Shown here: positions 11,280 through 21,813 of the stretch, in pieces | Numbering within the stretch: the first letter of the stretch is position 1 | How the letters are laid out: each line of letters opens with the position of its first letter | Assembly: GCA_025266875.1 (NCBI GenBank) | Contig: JALLLT010000067.1 | Coordinates: 1-64,000 of the forward strand | Origin: Fennellomyces sp. T-0311 | Lineage: Eukaryota > Mucoromycota > Mucoromycetes > Mucorales > Lichtheimiaceae | DNA: 64,000 nt | Direction: 5' to 3' | Notes under the pieces: model-generated | What the model saw: the letters and a program-made list of their open reading frames with translations, nothing else | Told to the model about the DNA's origin: nothing | Database searches by the model: none | Translations under genes and position numbers: made by a program

Positions 11280-13969
11280 GTTTTGCTGTTTTAATATTCA
11301 CTAAAGAAAGAAAAAAACTGTCAACCAAAACGGTGTCTTTTTATACCAAAAAAACAAGGTTCCGGAAAAATGTTCACTTTTTGGACGATCCCACATAAAG
11401 AGTCTGGCCCTCTTTTTTTCTGTATACATCTACGGATTTCTTGACGTATCAGGAGCTATAAAAGCAGTTTTACATATTCGCACGGCCTTGTTTCATGCTT
11501 ACTATTCATAGCGTGCATGACTCTTAAAAGCATAGTCAATGTTTAAACACAACTATTCTTAGCATTCACATGATCCTCCGCCTTTGCCCTGAAATCTGAA
11601 GACTAGTTTTTTTCCATAAACATCATTTTTTACAAGTGTTGCTAACTATAGCCCATACAAATCCCGGAAGCTTTACATGGCTTAGTATCATTTTTTCATA
11701 TTGACGTGCTTTTAAATTTCAAGAAGTTTATGTTCCAGTGACGACAAAGTCGCTATATTTTTTTAGTCTCGATCAATGCATGAATTTCTTGCTAAGGCGC
11801 TGCATGTTTCAGCCTTGGCAAGCCCTCGTCAAGCAGGTTTGGTCTGGAGCCTTTTTTTTTGTAAAACGGGGAGAAAAAAAAGAATGTTTCGATTATAGAG
11901 TTGATCATCCGAAAAAGCCCTACGGTCGTACGGAGCGACCGTCGTACCAAACGCTTAATGTTGCGTGATGCAAATGAGATCATTGTAGCACGACGAATGG
12001 AAAAGAACTCAGCAACGCATCACAAGAATTATGCGTCTTCTGAAACATTTACTAATTACACTGACATATAGCAGCATTTTGACGTGTCCGGAAAGTGCAA
12101 ATGTACATGCACAGGAAATGAATTATACAACACATAAATTAAAAATGATAAGGTTTCAAAAAGAGAGGGAAAAACCAAGACGCACGGAGCACGGATAGAA
12201 AACTAAAATCAGGAGTCGTTTTTTGTTGAACCTTTTTTTTGGACTAAACCTTTGCTCTTGGCTCACGATATTAATGCCAGCGTCAACAGCTTGCTCCGAA
12301 AATAAAGTACATCGATCTTGATCGTCCTCGAGATCAGAATCATGAGACTGTTAAACGCAAAAGTTGGGGCAAGGCGACGAGCTGAAAGGACCACAAACTA
12401 AAGAGTTATATGTATCCAAAGGAACCTATCACCATGGATCCGCAGCAGCAACACGTGCCACAAACAGTTCCGGTAGTTTTCTTTGTTTATGCACCTATGT
12501 AGCCACAAAATATAAACAGTATTCAAAGCAAATGAACTGGACACAAATGTTAACGGCAAACTCATCATTACGTTCAAATCATACCTATAGCGTAAGAACC
12601 TTCTCGTACATATGTAGGAAAAAGGTTTGTTGCTACTTATCCTGTAGTCAGTAAGTATAATGATGTAGAATCTTGTAATGCAGGGACCCACATCTAGGCT
12701 ATGGTTTATTTCAATCATATTACAGCATGAACAATGAAGTATCGTATTAATGATGTCTGAAACTAGGCACAACGACTTATACTTCAAAGCTCCAGAGGAT
12801 ATATCACTCTTGCTTATATGATTGTAAATAATCTCTTTTGGGTCGATGAATAAGCTTTAAAGACTTCTATCAAAAGACCCGTGATCACGTGCAGATTATC
12901 GACAGATTATAATCCTGTACAGTACTGTACCGCCGCATATGTTTTTGTATATGTACATGGCCGTTGTTGTTGTTGTCGTTTGTATGTATATACATATGAT
13001 TGCGTTATCATTACTTGGTTTTTACATATGTTGCATCTGAATGAAATTCTCATTCAAACTTTTAGTAACAAATACGACACGTAAGAGACCTCATCATTGT
13101 ACGTATTATCAGTACTTAGAAATCCTTATGTTGATCATGCCTTGCCAAATACTACGATGTCATTATCTTATTTAATGATATTCTTTTGAGGAATATCCAA
13201 GCTAAATGCTAAAACCTGCGTAGGAGAACTGGAAAAAATTGTTTCCATAGGAAAGTTTAAAGCTGTGTCGCTTGAAATTCAATCTTTCGGGTACACATAT
13301 GTTAAGCGATTAGAAAACTTTTCGAAATCCTTGGAACTTAGAAGTAACGCATATATTGAACTTTTGCTTGCTTGATCCAGACGGGATGTGGTGAAAACAG
13401 GGTCCATAAGAAAGGGGTTATGGAGGTTTGTCCAAAAAAGTAAATTTTGAAGAGACAAAGTAGCAGTGCTTGATATTTTAATATTATGACGGGAGTTTGG
13501 ATGAGGAATTCAGCAGGCGTCTATATACAATTACAAGGTATCACCATTATCATTAAAAATGCCTAAAAGCTATAAGGTGTCAGAGTATGCACTACAGGCA
13601 CCAAAATTGAGGCTTTTGCAATGATACGTAGGTACTGGGAGGAGAAAATAATTTTTTAAAAGGACCTACCCTTATCAAGGTTGCGAACGTTACTAATCAG
13701 ACTCCATTTAACAATACACTTACACCATATTCCTCGGTCGAAGCGCCTTACATATTGTAGGATAATTGTGTGACATCAGTGACCATTGAATTTGCAGAAT
13801 CACAAGCGTGATGACTGGTAAAATATCGCTACTTTGGAGTATCCGTCACTGCTGTCGTGAATCACAGAGTATCATTTAGATTGTGCTGTAATAAGCTTTT
13901 TTTGGTTGAACTTCGTGGCCGCGGTTTCAATAAACGCAATTTTGTGAAAGCCTATGAGAAAATAAACTA
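11280..13969. other. gene desert left of the MITE
   Basis: Nearly 2.7 kb with no supported gene. The longest open frames (11738-11968 +, 12364-12654 +, 12398-12787 -) have no recognisable domain, biased composition or splice partners. The first few hundred bases are the promoter region of the Kre9-like gene. Otherwise it is AT-rich sequence with homopolymer runs. Confidence 0.5.
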
Positions 13970-14141
13970 CAGTGGCCGTTTTATATAACGATATGATGGT
14001 GCAGCCCAAACTTTATCGTTATATCGAAATATCGTTATATAAAATGGGATTTGGCAGTGATTACCGTTTTGGTGCGTCGAGATTTGTATCGTTATATCGA
14101 ATTATCGTTATACAAAATATCGCTATATAAAGCGGCAACTG
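13970..14141. mobile_element. MITE with Tc1/mariner-type ends
   Basis: 172-bp non-coding element. Its 25-bp terminal inverted repeats (13970-13994 and 14117-14141) match at 22 of 25 positions. It begins CAGT and ends ACTG, and is flanked by the dinucleotide TA on both sides (13968-13969 and 14142-14143). A TA target-site duplication with CAGT ends is the hallmark of Tc1/mariner-type transposition. The interior contains further direct and inverted copies of a TATCGTTATATCG motif that repeat parts of the termini. There is no room for a transposase, so it would be mobilised in trans. Confidence 0.8.
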
Positions 14142-14590
14142 TACGTAGCACTTGCTTTGTCAAGCGTTACCCTCAACAGCCAGATTCATTTCTAAAAAGC
14201 AAACGATAGACATCAAAAATAGAACCGGTATAGGCTGGGATAACTAAAATTTGAGCAATAGAGCCGAATTTAATGAGACATTCTAAAGCTAAGAAGCCAT
14301 CCTCAAAGGTTCTACTTTGTGATTGTTGTACATGGCCTCAAATGCCAGGTAACGTGATGGAGTTCCCTGTAAGGTAACACGAAAGAAGGAAGAGAAGAAC
14401 ATAGTGATCAACCCAGTCATCCGCTTTTTTCATTAATAAAAATATATTTTTTGTTTCATAAATGTTTCCGCGTCCAACACGTAGCAAATGAAAGAGAGAT
14501 TTATACATAGAGAAGGATGGATTAAATAATACGTAAATTAGTAAGTTGTAAACGGGAATGCAAGAGTTGAATATACAAAATAAAGTAAAA
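14142..14590. other. spacer between MITE and siderophore transporter 3' end
   Basis: About 450 bases with no gene. The right part is presumably the 3' UTR of the - strand siderophore transporter gene. Confidence 0.5.
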
Positions 14591-16645
14591 TTAGATGGCG
14601 GTCGATTGAACCTTTTTATCCAAGCCTTCATCTTGGATTCCTTCTTCAACCTTTTCTTCGTCATTTGGCTTTCCATCACCAATGTACACGGTTTCTTCCG
14701 AAAGGACATCAACCGTATCTTCCTCAAGACCGAATGGTTTCATCAACAGACCAAACACCAACGCAAGAACACTCAAACACAGACCGACAATGCAGAAGAT
14801 GCGGAGGACATTGCCATACGCATCGATAGTAGGACCCCACTGTTCCTCAGGCAAAGCAGCAATGTAGTTGATGTCACCCATAATTGAAGCAAGATCATAT
14901 TCACCAGGGACCAGCTTGGCGAGTTCCTGGGGCAAAAGAGAGTTCCAGACAGCACCGGCAATAGCTGAACCAATTGAGTAAGCCAAAGTCGTACCAACCT
15001 GGTACAAAGCCGTGGCAATGGCAAGATCGTTGTGTGGTACAGAGCTCTGTACAGCAACGAGGGTCTATATATTATTCTTTGCTTAGTATACGAAATACTC
15101 TGAACTCCCTCTGTAAAAAGTATCTTACCGGTACAAACACCCATCCGGCGCCCCAACCTGCAATAACCTGCGAAGCAACCAAGAAAACGACCGAAGCGCC
15201 AGGGAAACGGGATGGAATCATCATACCCATACCCACCATGAAGAATCCAATACCGATGAGGATGATAGGGCGATAGACTTTGAAGTAGCGCATCAGGTAA
15301 CCAGCAACAACTTGAGCAACGAGATAGACGGCGTCATAACTGCGATCAACATGGGTAGCCTTGATCACATCCCAGTTACGCGAGATTTGAAGGTACATCA
15401 AAAAGTAAGACCAGGGGATGGACGAGATAATGCTGATCATGGAAACACACAAGACGCCGGCCATGGGAGTGAAGCTATCCCAGTTACCCATAGGAACCAA
15501 TGGAATTCTGGCAATCTTCCATTCCCAGCCCAGGAAAAGCAGTAAAGTAACTGCACCACCGACCAGCAAGCCAATAGTCGTTGGGCTGTCCCAACCACCG
15601 AAATCAGTCATGGCCAACACCAAGGGCAACAAAAGCATACAGAGAGCGCCGACCAGCAGCAAGCTTCCAATCACATCCAATTCCTGAAGGACCCATCGAA
15701 TACGCTCATTGAAGGTGCGCTTAGGAGTGTGTTCCTTGAGCTGTTGCTTGACTTGTTGGAGTTGACCAGATTTGCGCATCTTGTATTCAACATGCAACAG
15801 ACCAGTGAACAGGATGATACCAGTACCAAGAATACAAAATGGGATCATAGAATAGACCCATCTCCAGTTTCCTTCGTACGTAATTTTTTGACCAGCAATG
15901 GGTGCAACAAAAATGTTGATAATGGCAGGCACATCATAGAAGGATTGAAACAGAGCGCGGTTAACTTTGCTGGTAAGATCTGCAAAAAAGGAATCGAGTT
16001 AGTCCCGATCTGGAAGTTTCAAAGTCCTATCGAATGTTTACCAGCAATCAAGACGTGGCCCATGCAATGGGCACCGGAGATACCAAAAGCATACAAGACT
16101 TGAGCACCCTATTGTTTCCATGTCAGCATGCTTTTTCTTCTAATCAAGATAAATGCATAAGATACTTACAGCAAAGTCATTGAAGCGTTGCGCACAAGCG
16201 TAGGTTACACCCGACACAATGTAAAAGGTTAAGGAAACCGCAAACACCTCAGTTCGGCCCCACAGATCAGACAGCTTTGCGTAGAACGGGATTAAGACGG
16301 TTTGAAGAAGGTATTGAACTGTGCTGAGTAATGCCGCCTTGTTGGCTGCAGTGAACAAACTGAGCACTTCAAACTGGACCGCGTACGTCGTGTTGCCTTC
16401 CCAATTCTTGGCCCAAGCAAAGAGAACGATACTATCATTTGCGCATATGTTAACGTAAATGCACATGATTCTGAATATATAACTTACCCAACAATGATAA
16501 TCCACAAGTCGAGGCGACTGGCGAACTTGTTCATCAGATACACTTTTTGGATTCCCAAGGGCGTGTCGGGCGCCGGCTTGACAATCTTGCGTTCATGGAC
16601 GGATGGATCGTCCTTCTCAACGTTCGACGTAAAGAGAGGCTTCAT
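14591..16645 (-). CDS. siderophore-iron transporter (MFS, SIT/ARN family)
   Basis: 603-aa major facilitator in five exons: 16645-16488, 16431-16170, 16108-16042, 15979-15129 and 15064-14591. The length, the cytosolic N terminus with 'DTPLGIQKVYLMNKF', and about 14 membrane segments fit the SIT/ARN (Mir/Sit1) family, which imports ferric siderophores by proton symport at the plasma membrane. Visible markers are the MFS motif A 'AKLSDLWGR' (about residues 104-112), 'YEGNWRWVYSMIPF' before the central loop, a charged cytosolic loop, and a late 'ALYQVGTTLAYSIGSAIAGAVWNSLLP' segment typical of SIT proteins. The C terminus is acidic and cytosolic. Two ATCWGATAA sites upstream suggest repression by an iron-sensing GATA factor when iron is replete. 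Confidence 0.9.
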
Positions 16646-16760
16646 TTTGAGGATTAAAAGAGGTACTGATGGACCGAGAAACGGGAGAAGACGTGCGTTC
16701 CTTTTAAATGATTGTTTCAGTCTGGTATGAATGAAAAAGTTTTGACGTTACACAAAGATA

Positions 16761-16769
16761 TTATCAGAT
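16761..16769 (-). promoter_or_regulatory. iron-GATA site ATCTGATAA, proximal to transporter
   Basis: Perfect match to ATCWGATAA on the - strand, about 116 bp upstream of the siderophore transporter ATG. This is the known extended binding site of the fungal iron regulators SreA/SRE/Urbs1/Fep1. Binding is inferred. Confidence 0.65.
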
Positions 16770-16981
16770 GCTCTGCTCTTTAACTGAGTCACAGCGTACA
16801 GGGCGAGTCCAAATTTCGGGGAAACACGCTATTACCTTTTTAAAACCGGGGAAGCTCGGTCTTACTGCAGAAGACGAACTCGCCAAAGGCATTTTCTCTG
16901 GATATGGTCAATTTGATTCCTCTTGTGTTAGATCTCATCATACGATTATCGTAATACTCGACATTTCACATGAGCTGCTCT

Positions 16982-16990
16982 TTATCTGAT
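16982..16990 (-). promoter_or_regulatory. iron-GATA site ATCAGATAA, distal to transporter
   Basis: Second perfect ATCWGATAA on the - strand, about 337 bp upstream of the transporter ATG. It has the same orientation as the proximal site. Confidence 0.6.
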
Positions 16991-17169
16991 CTTTTTCGTG
17001 TCAATAGTACATACTACCACATCCTCGGATTCGTTATCCATGTCATTTATATATATGGATCTTTGAAGAATAGATTTATTTTATAGTAGATATTTATATA
17101 TATTGCACAAAAAGGAAGATGAAGAAGGATAGGGGATGATCAACAGGTGACATCTGCTGCTAGGCATTC

Positions 17170-18607
17170 TTATAAATCCACATTCTCTTCCTTTAAAGGT
17201 GTTCTCATTATATCCCATCCAATGTTAGCGTATACATTGTGCGGAATTGACCGGCCAGCAATCCATGATCCGACAGCAATGACAGGTCCAAATGCATTAG
17301 TCTGCATAACCGATTCTCTCTGGTATTGTAAAATTGTGAGTTATTACCATACTTACCACAAGATTATCAGCAACCAACTTACATCACCCAAAATCAATTT
17401 GATTAATGCCACATCCTTGCTCTTGTATGGTTCCAGCTCGTCGTAGGAAGCACCATCGATCAACTTTAATATATTTGTCAAGATAGCCAATCCTTGCATC
17501 CAGGCAAAATGACCAGTCTTGACATCGGTATGTTCTACAACGTCGCCAGCTGCAAACATGTGTGGGAATCGATCGTCGTCAATTTGCATTGTGTTTTTCA
17601 CATTCACAAAGCCTGTCTTTTTATTTATGGATTCAGGTGACAGCTGCTTGAGTAGGTCGCTGTTGGGTGTCATTCCAATACACATGATCTATTGTATACG
17701 TGAGAAAAAAGGTTTCGGATCAGGGCCCGCGTTTGGGAAAACTGATAAACTTACAGCAAGATCGCCTTTTACCACTTTACCGCTCTGGGTTTGGACCTCA
17801 ATAGGCTTGACTTCTAGTGGAAATCCATTTTTGGGTAAAACAACACGATCACCAAGAATTTGTTTGACACCATGCTTTTTCAAAATGTTGTAAGTCATTG
17901 AATCCAGACTTTGCTTGTACCGGGCCATGTATCGAGATCGTGAATGCATCAAGGTCACGTGCTTTTCTGGGTATTGTTCCTTGATTTCTGAAGCCAATTC
18001 TAACAAGCGATTATCAGTCAGAGGACACTAAAACCGTAAAAAGTCAAATGACAATGTATACTCACCCAAACCAACAGCGCCAGCACCAATAATGATCGGG
18101 CTCTTGGATTCACGAATCACTTGCTGGTATTTTTGCAAAAGTTGGACACATTCTTTCTTGTCGTGAGGTTCAAGGCGACCAGGTTGAGGAATTTGTGTAC
18201 CAGCGGCATAGATGAGATACTCGAAATCGATACGTCGACCAAACTCCGGAACGTCGCGGTCCAATTCAACGTGGTGCTCATGGATGGCCGTAACGCGGGC
18301 ACGTACTACTTTGCCAATTTGATCGTTACCATTGAAGAGGTTATCGTACGGAATAAACAATTCCCGTTCAAATCCGCTCTTGACAGCCGCACGAGGAAAT
18401 GCAAAGACGAAGTTAAAGTGACTTCTGGCTTCAATCATAATCAGGCGGTGGGACTTTGGTGCTTTCTCGTACCATTCCATCGCCATGCCTTGGACTATGG
18501 ATTTATCGTGTTAGTTCTACGCATAGTTTCCATTAATAATAAAAAGTTATACCGGCTGAGGAAGCACCGATGGTAACGATATTCTTTTGTGCTGGAGCAG
18601 GGACCAT
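17170..18607 (-). CDS. AIFM2/FSP1-like FAD-dependent NAD(P)H oxidoreductase
   Basis: 394-aa pyridine-nucleotide-disulphide oxidoreductase in five exons: 18607-18553, 18494-18066, 17999-17755, 17688-17383 and 17319-17170. It has an N-terminal FAD-binding strand with 'IVTIGASSA', the NAD(P)-binding motif 'IIIGAGAVGLELASEI' spanning an exon junction (which fixes that acceptor at 18000), and the second FAD site 'MFAAGDVVEHTDVKTGHFAWMQG'. The overall pattern and length match AIF-like single-flavin reductases such as AIFM2/FSP1 and yeast Aif1 relatives, which reduce quinones. The first glycine motif is atypical (G-A-S-S-A-V). No mitochondrial presequence or N-myristoylation glycine is evident. It lies directly upstream of and co-oriented with the siderophore transporter and shares its iron-GATA sites, so a role in iron reduction or redox balance is possible but unproven. 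Confidence 0.82.
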
Positions 18608-18656
18608 GTTTATAGAAAGAAAAAGGAAAGAAGTTTGCGAAATTTAAAACTCTCGT

Positions 18657-18665
18657 TTATCAGAT
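18657..18665 (-). promoter_or_regulatory. iron-GATA site ATCTGATAA, proximal to AIFM2-like gene
   Basis: Perfect ATCWGATAA on the - strand, 50 bp upstream of the AIFM2-like ATG. Same sequence and orientation as the proximal site of the siderophore transporter. Confidence 0.6.
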
Positions 18666-18787
18666 CTTTCTGTCGCCCAGCTCCAAGCTCAGTTGTCCTT
18701 GTGCTACCATTTTTGGTCACACTCCATACCAGTTTATGGTAATTTTTGTTTCTGTTAAAGCCATTTTGTAAACTTTATCAGCCATTT

Positions 18788-18796
18788 TTATCTGAT
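18788..18796 (-). promoter_or_regulatory. iron-GATA site ATCAGATAA, distal to AIFM2-like gene
   Basis: Perfect ATCWGATAA on the - strand, about 181 bp upstream of the AIFM2-like ATG. It mirrors the distal site of the siderophore transporter. Confidence 0.6.
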
Positions 18797-20092
18797 CGTA
18801 TACTTTTATCGTCGTATCAGTTTATGTGTATCGGTTAGTCGTCTACTTTGCAGCATAGTACACCTGCTACATGTAATACAAAGTTACTAGCATGTGTGAT
18901 AGAAATTATAAGCAAGCCATAATTATTTTTTCTCATAAATGTACCGAGAAACCCCGGAAGCATCTCGCAATGCTCCGACCGCGGGTCCGGATGATATCCA
19001 CTTTAGGATTATAAGCGAAATCCGCCTATTGTAAATATCTCATCCCAAGTTCGTATTTTACAATGTATACTTTTTAAAGCCACAGATAATAGATTCCGAT
19101 GTCACACACTCGCACAATAGTCGTTATCGAATTATTTTGAGACAGGTGACAATTAACATGTGTTGTCATCCGCTTCTTGTAATACGAGATCTGTGGAACA
19201 ACGAGAGAAGGAACGAAATACAAAGTTCATCATCCTTGTCAGCTTTTGAAGTAAGCATGTGCACGCTAAGATAACCAGCTATGCAAGTATACGCAGCTAA
19301 TATTTCAATTCATATTATTATGTACTCTCTTGAGACACTGATGGAGCAGCAATACTATGTATAAAATATGGTCGTACGGCCGATATGCAAGACTGACATA
19401 GCGCCAAAATCTGGTTAAGGGGCCTTGGTTTTAGATCTTTTGATGGCGGTGGTGACTTGTGTGTTTAATAAAAGCATATAGTAAGCATTATAGCAAAGTC
19501 AACCACGCGTACAATTGATCGGTGATGATCCAAGAAACTGGAATAAGCTATACGTTATACAAATATGGATGAATTGGTCTATATATGCCTTCATATAGAA
19601 ACACCAGCTGCAGCTCTTTGTTTTCTTCGTTTATGATATTTGCTTTCGACTCCTGCATAGTACACGACGCCATGTGTTACGTATGTATGATATAAAACAA
19701 AATGCAGTAGGTAGATCACTACACGCAACAAGTAAAAGAGAAGGAAGTGGAAATTGCAAAAGGCAAATGCTTTTAAAGAAGAAAGAACCGCCCACCCCCT
19801 AACATTTGCAAATAAAGACGGTGTCCCTTGTCATCCCTTATGAACCCCCTAAATAGCAGCGAAGCCGTTAGCTTTTTCCCCTTTTTTTTACAAGTACGAT
19901 AAAAACTCGAGACAGAATTGTACACATTCTTTTAGATCATGCTTCTTTGCGGATGATTTGTTTTTACCATTACTTCATGTTGGCGCGGTTTTTTTTGGAA
20001 TCATTATAACCTTTTAAATATATACATAAACCCGCTTTTCCTCCTTTCCTCTTTAATCGATCTGTACATCGCTACCGACTTAATAGACAAAA

Positions 20093-21673
20093 ATGATTTT
20101 TAGTAGACAAGTACGAATTTGGATCATGCTCTGTATCAATGGTGCCTTTTTCTTGGCCGAAATTGCCATTGGTTATTATGTCAGCTCATTGGCGCTGGTA
20201 AAGCAAAGCCTATCTCCTATTAACCATTTTATGGAATGTTAACAACTTCCCATACGGACTCCTTTTAGGTCGCTGATTCATTTCACATGTTGAGTGATAT
20301 GTTGAGCTTGGCAGTTGCTTTATGGGCTATCAAGGTAAAAAAAAAAAGACGATTTAAAAAGAGGCTTTTAATGATTCATATTTATTTACGTGAAATTTAG
20401 GCAGCTTTGAGAAGCGATACGAATCCCAAATATTCATATGGCTGGCAACGAGCCGAGATTCTCGGTGCCTTAGTCAATGCCGTTTTCCTTTTAGCCCTTT
20501 GCGTCATGATTGTTATTGAAGCCATCCAACGGTTTTTTAAACCCGAGCCGATCACAGACCCTCTCCTCGTCCTAATAACGGGATGCTGCGGCCTTGCCGG
20601 GAATCTTGTGGGCTTATTTTTATTCCATGGTAGACCCCTTTTTGTTTCTGAGAAAAAAAACTGAGCTCCTGCATACTTTTACTTAACTTTCTTTTAGAAC
20701 ACGGACATGGACACCACCATCACCACCATGATGAAGAAAAACATGACCAGCATGATCATCGCCATGGAGGTCACTTGAATATGAAAGGGGTATATATTTC
20801 AATATCTGATTCAAGATTCAAGATCTTTTTAATATTGATAGATTCCTTCAATTCGTAGATCTTTTTGCATGTTTTGGGAGATGCGCTAGGAAACATAGGC
20901 GTAATTGTCACAGCATTGTTTATCTGGCTCACGGATTGGTCTTGGCGCTTCTATCTCGACCCTATCGTTAGGTATACCATTCTTATAGTAACGTAGAACA
21001 AGTAACCTAATGCATCATTGTTTAGTCTCGTGATCTCAGCCATCATCTTTGCATCTGCGATTCCGCTCGGTATTTAAAGATACATAGAGTTGTTCTGCAT
21101 GTAAGCAGCTCACATGCATATTTTTAGTGCGACAAACGTCATCAATCTTATTACAGGCTGTCCCGACTAGCATTACCATTGACAAAGTGAGAGATGGTCT
21201 ATTGCAGGTAAGCCGCAGGCGCACACAAGCGATTCATTCACTTGAGTCAGGATTTCTCAACGTCACATATATAGTTGGACGGTGTAATAGCATTACACGA
21301 GTTGCATATATGGCAATTGTCCGATACAAAACATATTGCTTCAGTTCATGTGCTTTTACGTGACCACGCCAGTTATATGACGGTAGCATCCGCAATACGA
21401 CAACTAATGCATAGTTACAATGTGCATTCCGTCACTATCCAGCCGGAATTCACAAGTCTTTCGGACGTCACTCCGTCCACTTCTAGTGAGACACTGACTG
21501 AAAAACCAACTGAAGCTGAGGTTTGTTTGCTTACTTATTATAAATAAGATACTAATGCTTATAAATAGAATGGAAATATGTATGAAAGTAGTTGCTTGTT
21601 ACGTTGTACAGATAATGCATGTGTAGAGAACGCCTGTTGTCCGTTACAAAAAGCCGATACCAAATCATCTTAA
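20093..21673 (+). CDS. CDF-family zinc transporter (Zrc1/Cot1/ZnT-like)
   Basis: 359-aa cation diffusion facilitator, nine exons: 20093-20197, 20269-20334, 20401-20629, 20698-20789, 20859-20971, 21026-21069, 21128-21207, 21275-21520 and 21569-21673. The metal site residues are present: H41 and D45 in TM2 ('ADSFHMLSDM') and H168 and D172 in TM5 ('HVLGDALGN'). The HxxxD/HxxxD quartet indicates zinc preference. A histidine-rich cytosolic loop (residues about 134-160, with six consecutive His) lies between TM4 and TM5, as in vacuolar Zrc1/Cot1. The C-terminal cytosolic domain has 'LDGVIALHELHIWQL', and the last exon adds a Cys-rich tail, also seen in Zrc1 relatives. Likely moves zinc from the cytosol into the vacuole or endoplasmic reticulum by proton antiport. 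Confidence 0.9.
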
Positions 21674-21813
21674 TAGAGTCGTTTTTACACGTCAACGCAA
21701 GAGTAAACGTTACTTTGTTTCTATGAAACATTTTTAAAAAATGAACAAAAAAATGAATATTACAAATGAGAAATGATGCGTGAGGTTTTTCGTTATTCAC
21801 ATAGATAGACTGC

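Larger units (their letters stand above)
16646..17169. other. promoter region of the siderophore transporter
   Basis: Spacer of 524 bases between the siderophore transporter start and the 3' end of the upstream AIFM2-like gene. It holds two iron-GATA motifs (listed separately) and a TATA-rich stretch near 17047-17100. No coding region is supported. Confidence 0.55.
18608..20092. other. intergenic between AIFM2-like and zinc transporter genes
   Basis: Divergent promoter region of about 1.5 kb with no supported gene. It contains two iron-GATA sites near the left end, a short imperfect hairpin at 18955-18977, and two CCCCCTAA blocks at about 19794 and 19845 (stress-element-like CCCCT) upstream of the zinc transporter. 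Confidence 0.55.

Noticed and set aside
11738..11968. 76-aa frame in the gene desert
   Set aside because: Lysine- and phenylalanine-rich because of homopolymer runs; no family resemblance and no context.
12950..13020. GTT-rich and TATA-rich stretch as a possible promoter
   Set aside because: No gene follows on either strand, so it is simple low-complexity sequence.
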